NCBI RefSeq assembly: GCF_000429145.1 | Contig: NZ_AUBH01000007.1 | Location: 209,767 to 273,766 of the forward strand | Reading direction: 5' to 3' | Origin: Aestuariibacter salexigens DSM 15300 | Lineage (GTDB): Bacteria > Pseudomonadota > Gammaproteobacteria > Enterobacterales > Alteromonadaceae | DNA: 64,000 nt | Position numbers and translations under genes: made by a program | In this document: in pieces, positions 46,819 through 55,627 of the stretch | Layout of the letters: each line of letters begins with the position of its first letter | Position numbering within the stretch: the stretch's first letter is position 1 | Notes under the pieces: generated by a model | The model's input: the letters and a program-made list of their open reading frames with translations, nothing else | What the model was told of the DNA's origin: nothing | The model's database searches: none

Positions 46819-46886
46819 GAATATTTATTGGATCAGGTCATAGATGACTTGGTACAGGTAAAACCCATTTATTGCTGGAATAAAGC

Positions 46887-47264
46887 ATGAGCGAGAAGAC
46901 TGAAAATTCGTCCAACCCTTTAGACATGCTGAAGTGGTTAATAGTTATTGCATTGCTTGGTGGCGTTGTTGTTGCCAACAACATGTATGAAGAAATGTCT
47001 GTATTGTATCGGGCATTAGGCGCAGTGGTCGCCATCGTCATCGCGGGCTTTATTGCCAGCACGACAGAAAAAGGCGCTGCGTTCCTGAGCTTTTCTAAAG
47101 ATGCACGAATTGAAGTTCGCAAGGTCATTTGGCCAACACGCCAGGAAGCCACGCAAACAACCCTGATAGTATTAGCCGCTACGGTGGTAGTTGCACTATT
47201 ACTGTGGGGACTGGACGGTATCATTGTGCGGGTTGTTGGTTTCATCACAGGAATTGGAGTCTGA
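46887..47264 (+). CDS. secE: Preprotein translocase subunit SecE
   Basis: A 125-residue inner-membrane protein clamping SecY in the Sec translocon. It has three transmembrane segments as in E. coli (127 aa), and the conserved amphipathic segment [19 protein letters not shown] before the last helix. It ends 1 nt before the nusG start codon, so the two are coupled. Confidence 0.96.
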   Translation: MSEKTENSSNPLDMLKWLIVIALLGGVVVANNMYEEMSVLYRALGAVVAIVIAGFIASTTEKGAAFLSFSKDARIEVRKVIWPTRQEATQTTLIVLAATVVVALLLWGLDGIIVRVVGFITGIGV

Positions 47265-47265
47265 T

Positions 47266-47802
47266 ATGTCTGAGAAAAAATGGTACGTCGTTCAAGCGTT
47301 CTCCGGCTATGAGGCTCGCGTACAGAAGACTCTGTTAGAACATATCAAAATGCACGGTATGGAAGATTACTTTGGTGAAGTGCTGGTTCCCACTGAAGAA
47401 GTGGTTGAAATGCGTGCCGGGCAGAAGCGTAAAAGCGAGCGCAAGTTCTTCCCTGGCTATGTGCTGGTGGAGATGGAAATGAATGAAGACTCATGGCACC
47501 TGGTCAAAAGCGTACCGCGTGTACTGGGCTTTATTGGTGGTACATCAGACCGTCCAATGCCAATCAGCAAGAAAGAAGCTGACGCTATTCTGAATCGTCT
47601 TGAAGAGTCGGTTGATAAGCCGAAACCAAAAACACTGTTCGAGCCAGGCGAAGTGGTTCGCGTTACAGATGGTCCGTTCGCAGATTTCAACGGTGTTGTA
47701 GAAGAAGTCGATTACGAGAAGAACCGCCTGAAAGTATCGGTACTCATATTTGGCCGTTCAACACCGGTAGAACTGGAATTTTCACAGGTTGAAAAGGGGT
47801 AA
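47266..47802 (+). CDS. nusG: Transcription termination/antitermination factor NusG
   Basis: A 178-residue RNA-polymerase factor linking transcription to Rho and ribosomes. The NGN domain opens with [17 protein letters not shown] and has [12 protein letters not shown]; the C-terminal KOW domain has [19 protein letters not shown]. The frame extends upstream into secE, but the ATG at 47266 preceded by GGAG fits the family (181 aa in E. coli). Its stop codon lies inside the base of a structured RNA element. Confidence 0.97.
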   Translation: MSEKKWYVVQAFSGYEARVQKTLLEHIKMHGMEDYFGEVLVPTEEVVEMRAGQKRKSERKFFPGYVLVEMEMNEDSWHLVKSVPRVLGFIGGTSDRPMPISKKEADAILNRLEESVDKPKPKTLFEPGEVVRVTDGPFADFNGVVEEVDYEKNRLKVSVLIFGRSTPVELEFSQVEKG

Positions 47803-47863
47803 AATCTTGGTTGCCCTTCGGGCAATTTCGAGTGATAGGTAATCACTCGAAAAAAGATTTTAC
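47799..47863 (+). ncRNA. Three-way-junction RNA element at the nusG 3' end
   Basis: A closing stem of 10 perfect pairs, GTAAAATCTT (47799-47808, containing the nusG TAA) with AAGATTTTAC (47854-47863), encloses two hairpins: TTGCCC/GGGCAA with a TTC loop (47811-47825) and an 11-bp stem TTTCGAGTGAT/ATCACTCGAAA with loop AGGTA (47826-47852). The fold is read directly from complementarity. Possible roles: 3'-end stabilisation, RNase III processing, or nusG autoregulation. No function is known. Confidence 0.65.
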
Positions 47864-48065
47864 GACCGGACGGGCACGCCTTGTGAGGAAGTCCGGGCTG
47901 GAACTAGGCCACAGGAAGTGCTGTTGTTTTATAGCAATAAAAGTCGCGTAGCGAATTTGAGTGACTTAACGTCACTCAAATAGGCAATTAGCGACGCGAC
48001 AGGATGTCGCGGCTAGCAGCAAGCACCAAGAACCAAGCACCAGGGAAGGGGTGTTGATAGATACC
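47864..48065 (+). ncRNA. Structured non-coding region with alternative stems downstream of nusG
   Basis: No ORF. It contains CCGGAC/GTCCGG (47866-47896), TTTTAT/ATAAAA (47927-47942), an 11-bp stem ATTTGAGTGAC/GTCACTCAAAT (47955-47981) enclosed by GTCGCG (47943-47948) and CGCGAC (47995-48000), and a competing hairpin CGCGAC-AGGAT-GTCGCG (47995-48011). AAGCACCA occurs twice, 14 nt apart (48021, 48035). Confidence 0.55.
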
Positions 48066-48091
48066 AAAAAACTCGCTAAGGCGAGTTTTTT
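48066..48091. terminator. Bidirectional terminator after the nusG unit
   Basis: Perfect 11-bp stem AAAAAACTCGC / GCGAGTTTTTT with loop TAAG. A and T runs on the two sides serve both the nusG transcript and the antisense PspB-like gene. Confidence 0.9.
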
Positions 48092-48113
48092 CACATTTGG
48101 AATATGGTTAGAG

Positions 48114-48148
48114 ATCCCGGACATTTTCTCCGAAAATTCCGGGATGAC
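48114..48148. repeat. Dispersed-repeat hairpin of the CCGG..ATGAC type
   Basis: Arms ATCCCGGA (48114-48121) and TCCGGGAT (48138-48145), continued by ATTTTC/GAAAAT with a TCC loop, then GAC. It resembles the htpX-downstream hairpin (ATGCCGGA...TCCGGCAT then GAC). Two weaker GGGATGAC and CGATGACG echoes follow to about 48209. Confidence 0.6.
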
Positions 48149-48214
48149 GGTGGCGCAAAAAATTTTGGGATGACTGTTCTTTAGCTTTTACGAACATTCT
48201 TCGATGACGTTTAA

Positions 48215-48478
48215 CTAATTCAATCGATCTTCGCTCCGACTTAACTGACCAATCTCTTCATTCAACTGATATTTTTTGTCGGTCACAATGGCCTCAAGTA
48301 CTTCAAGACGACTTTTGACTGCCGCCAGTTCGTTTTTGAGGTTTTCCTTTTCGGAACTATTTAACTTGGTGTCAGCTTTGGCCATTTCTTTTTTATGCGT
48401 TGTCCAAATACCAAAGAAAACAATTGGCAATACAAATGCGAAAAGTATTACCAAGACAAAAATCATACCTGAATCCAT
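48215..48478 (-). CDS. PspB-like small membrane protein
   Basis: An 87-residue protein: an N-terminal transmembrane helix (about 5-24, FVLVILFAFVLPIVFFGIW), then a charged coiled-coil helix ending RLEVLEAIVTDKKYQLNEEI. This is the architecture and C-terminal pattern of PspB, the membrane partner that helps release PspF from PspA under envelope stress. No pspA, pspC or pspF is nearby. The ATG at 48478 is chosen because GAGGAG lies 6 nt upstream. It is antisense to the ribosomal operon. Confidence 0.65.
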   Translation of the reverse strand: MDSGMIFVLVILFAFVLPIVFFGIWTTHKKEMAKADTKLNSSEKENLKNELAAVKSRLEVLEAIVTDKKYQLNEEIGQLSRSEDRLN

Positions 48479-48702
48479 AGTGTGCTCCTCAATCAAGGTA
48501 GATAAATCAGTATAGGTGTCGTATCAGGAATATTCAGCAATCATTAGGCCACTTTGTAAAGTTCAATAAAAACAATGATATATAGCTAAGCACGCCAAAA
48601 TAACACGTTTCGAATTGGTTAAATTGACGATTACATTGGCGCGTTGACCAATAAACCAACTGAATATCTAGCCTAACGCGTTAATTACTATTCAAATTAG
48701 CC

Positions 48703-48731
48703 TTGCGTGCGCTTAAAAACTCGCCTATAAT
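48703..48731 (+). promoter_or_regulatory. Sigma-70 promoter of rplKA
   Basis: -35 TTGCGT, 17-nt spacer and -10 TATAAT (48726-48731), with a GC-rich discriminator TCGCGGCC, as expected for a stringently controlled ribosomal-protein promoter. The leader to rplK is about 80 nt. The rest of the 340-nt gap from the PspB-like start holds nothing else I can support. Confidence 0.85.
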
Positions 48732-48818
48732 TCGCGGCCTTTTATTGAACCGGGGAGCCGTTTGAGCAGACATTCTCAGTGTTTGCGAGGCGTTTAACCC
48801 ACATTTGAGAGACACATC

Positions 48819-49247
48819 ATGGCTAAAAAAGTAACCGGCTTAATCAAGCTGCAGGTTGCAGCTGGTGCTGCAAACCCAAGCCCACCGGTTGGTCCAGCTT
48901 TGGGTCAACACGGCGTAAACATCATGGAATTCTGTAAAGCGTTTAACGCCAAAACAGAAAGCCTGGAGAAAGGTGCACCGGTACCTGTAGAAATCACTGT
49001 TTACGAAGATCGTTCATTCACTTTTGAAACGAAAACTCCACCTGCTTCATTCCTACTGAAGAAAGCAGCAGGCATCAAGAGTGGTTCTGGTCGTCCTAAT
49101 ACTGAGAAAGTGGGTAAAGTGACTCGCGCTCAGTTGGAAGAGATTGCTAAGACTAAAGAACCTGACCTGACTGCAGCCGATCTGGACGCAGCAGTTCGCA
49201 CCATCGCTGGCTCTGCGCGCAGCATGGGCCTGGTAGTGGAGGACTAA
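48819..49247 (+). CDS. rplK: 50S ribosomal protein L11
   Basis: A 142-residue protein of the GTPase-associated centre, the same length as E. coli L11. It has the Pro-rich [25 protein letters not shown] and the C-terminal rRNA-binding domain. It lies 3 nt upstream of rplA. In E. coli L1 represses this bicistronic message. Confidence 0.98.
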   Translation: MAKKVTGLIKLQVAAGAANPSPPVGPALGQHGVNIMEFCKAFNAKTESLEKGAPVPVEITVYEDRSFTFETKTPPASFLLKKAAGIKSGSGRPNTEKVGKVTRAQLEEIAKTKEPDLTAADLDAAVRTIAGSARSMGLVVED

Positions 49248-49250
49248 TAC

Positions 49251-49952
49251 ATGGCCAAGTTATCAAAGAAGATTCGCGCAATTCGCGAAAAAGTCGATGC
49301 GACTAAAGAGTACGGTTTTGAAGAAGCCGTAGCCCTCCTGAAAGAATTTGCGACTGCCAAGTTCCCTGAAAGCGTAGACGTTGCTGTTAACCTCGGCATC
49401 GATGCGCGTAAATCAGACCAGAACGTTCGTGGTGCGACAGTTCTGCCAAACGGTACAGGCAAAGATGTACGCGTTGCAGTTTTCACTCAGGGTGCGAACG
49501 CTGACGCTGCGAAAGAAGCGGGTGCTGACATCGTTGGTATGGAAGACCTGGCTGAGCAGGTTAAGAAAGGCGAAATGGACTTTGACGTGGTTGTTGCTTC
49601 CCCAGACGCGATGCGCGTTGTTGGTCAGTTAGGTCAAATCTTAGGTCCACGCGGCCTGATGCCTAACCCTAAGACTGGTACTGTAACGCCAGACGTTGCA
49701 ACCGCAGTTAAAAATGCTAAAGCAGGTCAGGTTCGTTACCGCAACGACAAGAACGGCATCATTCATGCCAGCATCGGCAAGATTGCGTTCGAGCCTAAGC
49801 AGATCCAGGAAAACCTGGAAGCATTGTTGGAAGCACTGAAGAAAGCGAAGCCTTCTTCTGCTAAAGGAACCTACATCAAGAAAATCAGCCTGAGCACTAC
49901 TATGGGTGCAGGCGTGGTGCTTGACCAGGGTTCTATCAGCCAACAGGCATAA
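49251..49952 (+). CDS. rplA: 50S ribosomal protein L1
   Basis: A 233-residue protein of the L1 stalk and probable translational repressor of rplKA. It has [22 protein letters not shown], the [16 protein letters not shown] signature and the [13 protein letters not shown] tail. Confidence 0.98.
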   Translation: MAKLSKKIRAIREKVDATKEYGFEEAVALLKEFATAKFPESVDVAVNLGIDARKSDQNVRGATVLPNGTGKDVRVAVFTQGANADAAKEAGADIVGMEDLAEQVKKGEMDFDVVVASPDAMRVVGQLGQILGPRGLMPNPKTGTVTPDVATAVKNAKAGQVRYRNDKNGIIHASIGKIAFEPKQIQENLEALLEALKKAKPSSAKGTYIKKISLSTTMGAGVVLDQGSISQQA

Positions 49953-50002
49953 GAACATACTGCGTTCAGTTTCGATTGGACGTTCTCTTTAAAGGTTTTG
50001 GG

Positions 50003-50136
50003 TTGGAGTCATCATCGGCGTAAGCCATAAATGCATGACTCCCGTCCTAGACCGCAGGTGCGCACCAGCAGAGGAAGTAAGAGAGCCTCTGTGCTAATGG
50101 AACGCTTAATCATCAAGCCTGCGCAGACGGTGGTTT
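50003..50136 (+). promoter_or_regulatory. L10(L12) autoregulatory leader of rplJ
   Basis: The 310-nt gap between rplA and rplJ carries the known L10 leader architecture. A hairpin with GGAGTCAT/ATGACTCC (50005-50042) is followed by CCGTC..GACCGCAGG pairing with GCCTGCGCAGACGG (50042-50130), closely similar to the E. coli leader sequence around the L10 complex binding site. The remaining 125 nt to rplJ also contain inverted repeats, likely the fold that hides the rplJ ribosome-binding site. Confidence 0.8.
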
Positions 50137-50262
50137 GACTCAGACTCTCTGGGAAATCGAACACCGTAGAGCGGTGTAAGACTTCGGTTTTACATCAATC
50201 TGTGAACTCTGGCAGACAGAGGCTTAGGCCAACGGATGTCAGTTTTTTAAGAGGTGAACTCA

Positions 50263-50787
50263 GTGGCACTAGGTTTAGCAGCTAAAAAAGAGATCGTAGC
50301 GGAAGTTAATGACGTTGCATCTCGTGCTCTATCCGTTGCCGTCGCTGAATACCGCGGGATGGAAGTTGCAGAACTGACTGACCTGCGTGTGAAAGCTCGC
50401 GAACAAGGCGTTTACTTACGAGTAGTACGTAACACGTTGGCGAAGCGTGCACTTGCAGACAGTAAGTTTAGCGATATGGACAGCGCCCTTACAGGTCCGC
50501 TGATCTACGGCTTCTCTCTGGATGCACCTGGTGGTGCGGCGCGTCTTTTCAAAGACTACGCGAAAGGGAATGACAAGCTGAAAGTGACTGCACTTTCTAT
50601 CGGTAGTGGTTTGCTGGGTCCAGAAAAACTGGATGCAGTTGCATCACTGCCTACTCGCGACGAAGCTCTGGCGAAATTGCTCGCTACCTTCAAAGCACCG
50701 GTTGGCAAGTTCGTTCGCACGATCAACGAAGTGCCTACCAAATTTGTGCGCGTATTGGCGGCGATCAAAGACGAGAAACAAGGTTAA
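50263..50787 (+). CDS. rplJ: 50S ribosomal protein L10
   Basis: A 174-residue base of the L7/L12 stalk. The start is GTG at 50263 with AGAGGTG upstream, giving the family start [15 protein letters not shown]; an in-frame GTG at 50254 is closer to the Shine-Dalgarno and disfavoured. Autoregulated through the upstream leader. Confidence 0.97.
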   Translation: MALGLAAKKEIVAEVNDVASRALSVAVAEYRGMEVAELTDLRVKAREQGVYLRVVRNTLAKRALADSKFSDMDSALTGPLIYGFSLDAPGGAARLFKDYAKGNDKLKVTALSIGSGLLGPEKLDAVASLPTRDEALAKLLATFKAPVGKFVRTINEVPTKFVRVLAAIKDEKQG

Positions 50788-50858
50788 GGCGAGCCGCCTG
50801 AATCTACTTGTCTTTGAAGATTTGAATTTTTTAACATTTAACCCGGGAGTTTAGAGAA

Positions 50859-51233
50859 ATGGCTCTGACTAAAGAAGATATCTTGAACGCGATCGCAGAA
50901 ATGCCAGTAATGGAACTGGTTGAGCTGATCGAAGCAGCTGAAGAAAAATTCGGCGTTGAAGCAACTGCTGCTGTTGCAGTAGCTGCAGGTCCTGCTGCTG
51001 CTGCTGAAGCTGCAGAAGAAAAGACTGAATTCGACGTTGTAATGACTTCATTCGGTGGCAACAAAGTTGCTGTTATCAAAGCAGTACGTGGCGCAACTGG
51101 CCTGGGCCTGAAAGAAGCGAAAGAAGTAGTTGAATCTGCTCCTAAAGCTATCAAAGAAGGCGTGAGCAAAGAAGAAGCCGAAGAACTGAAGAAGCAGCTT
51201 GAAGAAGCTGGCGCTGAAGTTGAAATCAAGTAA
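50859..51233 (+). CDS. rplL: 50S ribosomal protein L7/L12
   Basis: A 124-residue stalk protein. It has an N-terminal dimerisation domain, an Ala-rich hinge (about 38-52) and a C-terminal factor-binding domain with KIAVIKAVR-like [21 protein letters not shown]. Codon use is very biased, as expected of a highly expressed gene. Confidence 0.98.
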   Translation: MALTKEDILNAIAEMPVMELVELIEAAEEKFGVEATAAVAVAAGPAAAAEAAEEKTEFDVVMTSFGGNKVAVIKAVRGATGLGLKEAKEVVESAPKAIKEGVSKEEAEELKKQLEEAGAEVEIK

Positions 51234-51268
51234 TTGCCAATAGGCAATTGCTCGCCTGAAAAGGCATA

Positions 51269-51299
51269 GGCTGGTGATTATTTGATCACCAGCCTTTTT
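51269..51299 (+). terminator. Attenuator between rplL and rpoB
   Basis: Perfect 10-bp stem GGCTGGTGAT / ATCACCAGCC, loop TATTTG, then TTTTT. It corresponds to the partial terminator that sets the ratio of ribosomal proteins to RNA polymerase in E. coli. Confidence 0.85.
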
Positions 51300-51416
51300 G
51301 CGCTGTAGGATAGGCACTTTACACCCTGAAGTTTCTATCCGCTTTATCAGCGCAATTAAAACTAAAAATGGCATAAAACCAAACGCTTAGCTAATCAAGC
51401 CGGAAGTTTTGGTGTA

Positions 51417-51479
51417 TGCTGTCGGATTATCCGGCAAAAGGGTGCTGGAAGTTTGTTGTTTGTCGGCCGGCAGACAGCA
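51417..51479 (+). other. Long-range inverted repeat before rpoB
   Basis: TGCTGTC (51417-51423) pairs with GACAGCA (51473-51479), enclosing CGGA-TTA-TCCG and other short stems. The position matches the RNase III processing site upstream of rpoB in E. coli, but the equivalence is inferred. Confidence 0.4.
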
Positions 51480-51512
51480 AGTTGGGTCAAAAATCAGCAG
51501 GCTGAGGAACCC

Positions 51513-54500
51513 ATGGTTTACTCCTATAGCGAAAAGAAACGTATCCGTAAGGATTTTGGCAAACGCCCACAGGTACTGGAAATTCCATACCTTCTTTCAA
51601 TTCAGCTAGATTCTTTCAAAAAGTTCATTGACATCGATCCCGATGGTCAATACGGCTTGGAAGCAGCATTTCGTTCCGTATTTCCAATAAAAAGTTACTC
51701 AGGTAACTCAGAATTACAATACGTGAGTTATCGTCTAGGTGAACCCGTTTTTGACGTTAAAGAATGTCAAATCCGTGGTGTCACTTTCTCCGCACCTCTG
51801 CGCGTTAAGCTGCGTCTGGTATTGTTTGATAAAGAAGCCGCCCCAGGTACTGTAAAAGATATTAAAGAACAAGAAGTGTACATGGGTGAAATTCCGTTAA
51901 TGACGGAAAACGGTACCTTCGTTATCAATGGTACTGAGCGTGTAATCGTTTCTCAGCTACACCGTTCACCTGGTGTATTCTTTGATCACGACAAAGGTAA
52001 GACTCACTCGTCAGGAAAAGTGCTCTATAACGCACGGGTAATCCCTTACCGTGGTTCGTGGTTAGATTTTGAATTTGACCCGAAAGACAACCTGTTTGTC
52101 CGCATCGACCGTCGTCGCAAACTGCCTGCATCAATCATTCTGCGCGCGTTGGATATGGCGACAGAAGAGATTCTGGATACCTTCTTTGAAAAGAACATGG
52201 TGCGTGTCGATGGCGAAAAGCTGATGATGGACGTTGTGCCTGATCGCTTACGCGGTGAGACAGCTCAATTCGACATCATCGATGGCGAAGGCAACGTACT
52301 GGTTGAAACCGGACGTCGTATCTCAGCGCGACACACTCGTGCGCTGGAAAAAGCCGGCATTACAGAGCTGGAAGTACCGGCTGAATATCTGGCCGGTAAA
52401 GTATACGCCCGTGGTTATATTAACGAAGAGACTGGCGAAGTCCTGGTTCACGCCAACGATGAACTGACGCTGGAAAATCTTCAGGCACTGGTCGATGCAG
52501 GGATCACTGAATTTGAGACGTTGTACATCAATGAACTTGATCACGGCTCTTACATTTCAGATACCTTGCGTATTGATGGTACATCAAACCGTCTAGAAGC
52601 GTTGGTTGAAATATACCGCATGATGCGTCCTGGTGAACCACCAACAAAAGATGCCGCTGAAACGCTGTTCGATAACCTGTTCTTCTCTGAAGACCGTTAT
52701 GATCTGTCTTCTGTTGGCCGCATGAAGTTCAATCGCCGCTTAGGCCGTGATGAACTCACCGGCTCAGGTACGCTTGAAAAAGAAGATATTATTGCGGTAA
52801 TGCAACAGTTGATTGCTATCCGTGACGGTAAAGATGATGTCGATGATATCGATCACCTCGGCAACCGTCGTATTCGTAGCGTCGGTGAAATGGCAGAGAA
52901 CCAGTTCCGCGTCGGACTTGTACGCGTTGAGCGTGCCGTAAAAGAGCGCCTGAGTCTGGGCGATTTAGATGCGGTAATGCCACAGGATCTGATCAACGCG
53001 AAGCCTATTTCTGCAGCGGTTAAAGAGTTCTTTGGCTCAAGCCAGCTGTCTCAGTTTATGGACCAGAACAACCCGCTGTCAGAAGTTACGCACAAGCGTC
53101 GTATTTCTGCGTTGGGGCCAGGTGGTTTGACACGTGAACGTGCAGGCTTTGAAGTCCGTGACGTACACCCCACCCACTACGGTCGTGTTTGTCCAATTGA
53201 AACACCAGAAGGCCCGAACATCGGTCTGATCAACTCACTTGCGAGTTTTGCACGTACCAACGACTTCGGATTCCTGGAAACACCATACCGTAAAGTTGAA
53301 AATGGCGTCGTCACTGACGAGATCGATTATCTGTCAGCCATTGAGGAAGGTCAGTACGCGATTGCGCAGGCAAACGTTGAACTGGACGAGAATGGCAAGC
53401 TGACTGAAGACCTGATCCCATGTCGCTATCGTGGTGAGACAACGCTGATGTCTGTCGAAGACATTAAGTATATGGACGTCTCTCCACAGCAGATCGTATC
53501 GATTGCGGCCAGCATTATCCCATTCCTTGAGCACGACGATGCGAACCGTGCACTGATGGGGTCAAACATGCAACGTCAGGCCGTTCCGACACTGCGTGCT
53601 GATAAGCCGCTGGTAGGTACCGGCATGGAGAAAACCGTAGCGGTTGACTCTGGTGTGACCGTGGTTGCCAAGCGTGGTGGTGTCATCGATTACGTTGATG
53701 CATCTCGCATCGTAGTGAAGGTGAATGAAGAAGAAATGTTTGCTGGTGAAGCAGGCATTGATATTTACAACCTGACTAAGTACACGCGTTCAAACCAGAA
53801 CACCTGTATCAACCAAAAGCCTACCTGTAACGTTGGTGACCCTATCGTCGCAGGTGATGTGTTGGCAGACGGTCCGTCAACCGACCTTGGTGAACTGGCT
53901 CTTGGTCAGAACATGCGTATCGCATTCATGCCTTGGAACGGTTACAACTTCGAAGACTCGATTCTTATTTCTGAGCGGGTTGTACAGGAAGACCGTTTCA
54001 CTACCATCCATATCCAGGAGCTAAGCTGTATCGCTCGTGATACCAAGCTTGGGCCAGAAGAAATCAGTGCTGACATTCCTAATGTGGGTGAATCTGCGCT
54101 GTCTAAGTTGGATGAGTCAGGCGTCGTCTACATCGGTGCTGAAGTGAAAGGCGGTGACATCCTGGTCGGTAAAGTGACGCCTAAAGGCGAAACTCAACTG
54201 ACACCGGAAGAAAAACTCCTGCGTGCAATTTTCGGTGAAAAAGCATCTGACGTGAAAGATACGTCACTGCGTGTACCAAACAGCGTACACGGCACCGTTA
54301 TTGACGTTCAGATTTTCACCCGTGACGGCGTTGAAAAAGACAAGCGCGCACTGGAAATCGAAGATATGCAGCTGCGTCAGGTCAAGAAGGATCTCGGTGA
54401 CGAGTTCAATATTCTCGCCGACGGCATCTTTGCTCGCGCCCGCAATCTGTTGATTAAGGCCGGTACTGATGAAGCCAAGCTTGACGGCATGCCACGTGAA

Positions 54501-55541
54501 AAGTGGTTTGACATTACGCTGAAAGATGAAGACGCGCAGTCTGACTTGGATCAGATCGCCGATCAGTACACTGAAATCAAAGAAGACTTTGACAAGAAGT
54601 TTGAAGGCAAACGCCGCAAGATCACGCAAGGCGATGATCTGGCACCAGGCGTGCTGAAGATTGTTAAAGTGTACCTTGCTGTTAAACGTCACATTCAGCC
54701 TGGTGACAAAATGGCCGGTCGTCACGGTAACAAAGGTGTTATTTCAACCATTCAGCCGGTTGAAGATATGCCTCATGATGAAAACGGTGTACCCGTTGAT
54801 ATCGTGCTCAACCCGCTGGGTGTTCCATCACGTATGAACATCGGTCAGGTACTTGAAACTCACCTGGGTATGGCTGCTCACGGACTGGGCGTGAAGATTG
54901 ACCGCATGATCAAAGAAGCTCAGGAAGTGGCCAAACTTCGAGAGTTCCTGAAAGACGTTTACTCACTCGGCTCATCACATCAGTCGGTTGATTTGGATAA
55001 CTTCTCTGATGATGAAGTGAAACGCCTGGCAGAGAACCTGCGTAAAGGTGTACCTGTTGCTACGCCAGTATTTGACGGTGCGACAGAAGCTGAAATCAAA
55101 GAAATGCTGAAACTTGCCGATTTGCCGGAGAGTGGTCAGATTACATTGTTTGATGGTCGTACAGGGAACGCATTCGAGCGTCCGGTTACCGTTGGCTATA
55201 TGTACATGCTGAAACTTAACCACTTGGTTGACGACAAGATGCACGCGCGTTCAACTGGCTCATATAGCCTGGTTACGCAGCAGCCACTGGGTGGTAAAGC
55301 TCAGTTCGGTGGCCAGCGCTTCGGTGAGATGGAAGTGTGGGCACTTGAAGCATACGGTGCTGCTTATACGCTGCAGGAAATGTTGACCGTTAAGTCGGAC
55401 GATGTGAACGGTCGTACCAAGATGTATAAGAACATCGTGGACGGCGACCACCGCATGGAACCTGGCATGCCGGAATCGTTCAACGTACTGTTGAAAGAAA
55501 TCCGTTCACTGGGTATCAACATTGAGCTGGAACAGCAGTAA
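51513..55541 (+). CDS. rpoB: RNA polymerase beta subunit
   Basis: 1342 residues, exactly the E. coli length. The start at 51513 ([16 protein letters not shown]) has GAGGA upstream and matches the family; the open frame extends 60 nt further. The rifampicin-binding region reads [20 protein letters not shown] with the wild-type Asp516, His526 and Ser531 equivalents, so no rifampicin-resistance change is seen there. Confidence 0.99.
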   Translation: MVYSYSEKKRIRKDFGKRPQVLEIPYLLSIQLDSFKKFIDIDPDGQYGLEAAFRSVFPIKSYSGNSELQYVSYRLGEPVFDVKECQIRGVTFSAPLRVKLRLVLFDKEAAPGTVKDIKEQEVYMGEIPLMTENGTFVINGTERVIVSQLHRSPGVFFDHDKGKTHSSGKVLYNARVIPYRGSWLDFEFDPKDNLFVRIDRRRKLPASIILRALDMATEEILDTFFEKNMVRVDGEKLMMDVVPDRLRGETAQFDIIDGEGNVLVETGRRISARHTRALEKAGITELEVPAEYLAGKVYARGYINEETGEVLVHANDELTLENLQALVDAGITEFETLYINELDHGSYISDTLRIDGTSNRLEALVEIYRMMRPGEPPTKDAAETLFDNLFFSEDRYDLSSVGRMKFNRRLGRDELTGSGTLEKEDIIAVMQQLIAIRDGKDDVDDIDHLGNRRIRSVGEMAENQFRVGLVRVERAVKERLSLGDLDAVMPQDLINAKPISAAVKEFFGSSQLSQFMDQNNPLSEVTHKRRISALGPGGLTRERAGFEVRDVHPTHYGRVCPIETPEGPNIGLINSLASFARTNDFGFLETPYRKVENGVVTDEIDYLSAIEEGQYAIAQANVELDENGKLTEDLIPCRYRGETTLMSVEDIKYMDVSPQQIVSIAASIIPFLEHDDANRALMGSNMQRQAVPTLRADKPLVGTGMEKTVAVDSGVTVVAKRGGVIDYVDASRIVVKVNEEEMFAGEAGIDIYNLTKYTRSNQNTCINQKPTCNVGDPIVAGDVLADGPSTDLGELALGQNMRIAFMPWNGYNFEDSILISERVVQEDRFTTIHIQELSCIARDTKLGPEEISADIPNVGESALSKLDESGVVYIGAEVKGGDILVGKVTPKGETQLTPEEKLLRAIFGEKASDVKDTSLRVPNSVHGTVIDVQIFTRDGVEKDKRALEIEDMQLRQVKKDLGDEFNILADGIFARARNLLIKAGTDEAKLDGMPREKWFDITLKDEDAQSDLDQIADQYTEIKEDFDKKFEGKRRKITQGDDLAPGVLKIVKVYLAVKRHIQPGDKMAGRHGNKGVISTIQPVEDMPHDENGVPVDIVLNPLGVPSRMNIGQVLETHLGMAAHGLGVKIDRMIKEAQEVAKLREFLKDVYSLGSSHQSVDLDNFSDDEVKRLAENLRKGVPVATPVFDGATEAEIKEMLKLADLPESGQITLFDGRTGNAFERPVTVGYMYMLKLNHLVDDKMHARSTGSYSLVTQQPLGGKAQFGGQRFGEMEVWALEAYGAAYTLQEMLTVKSDDVNGRTKMYKNIVDGDHRMEPGMPESFNVLLKEIRSLGINIELEQQ

Positions 55542-55627
55542 CGCGTTGCTTACGGCTGCCGTAGCAAAAAGACAGGAACGCTGCGCCGTTGGCGCAGCGA
55601 AAATCAAGACTCCGCTGGGAGAAAAAT

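Noticed and set aside
46564..46886. Prophage or genomic island at tRNA-Trp
   Set aside because: No integrase, excisionase or other mobile gene is present and secE follows within 250 nt; only the short repeat-bounded segment remains to explain.
47885..47900. GAGGAAGTCCGGGCT-like string resembling the 5' part of RNase P RNA
   Set aside because: Only this short block matches; the remaining conserved regions of RNase P RNA are absent in the following 200 nt, so I do not call rnpB.
50869..51051. Gln/Leu-rich minus-strand ORF opposite rplL
   Set aside because: An artefact of the Ala-rich hinge codons of L7/L12 read in antisense.
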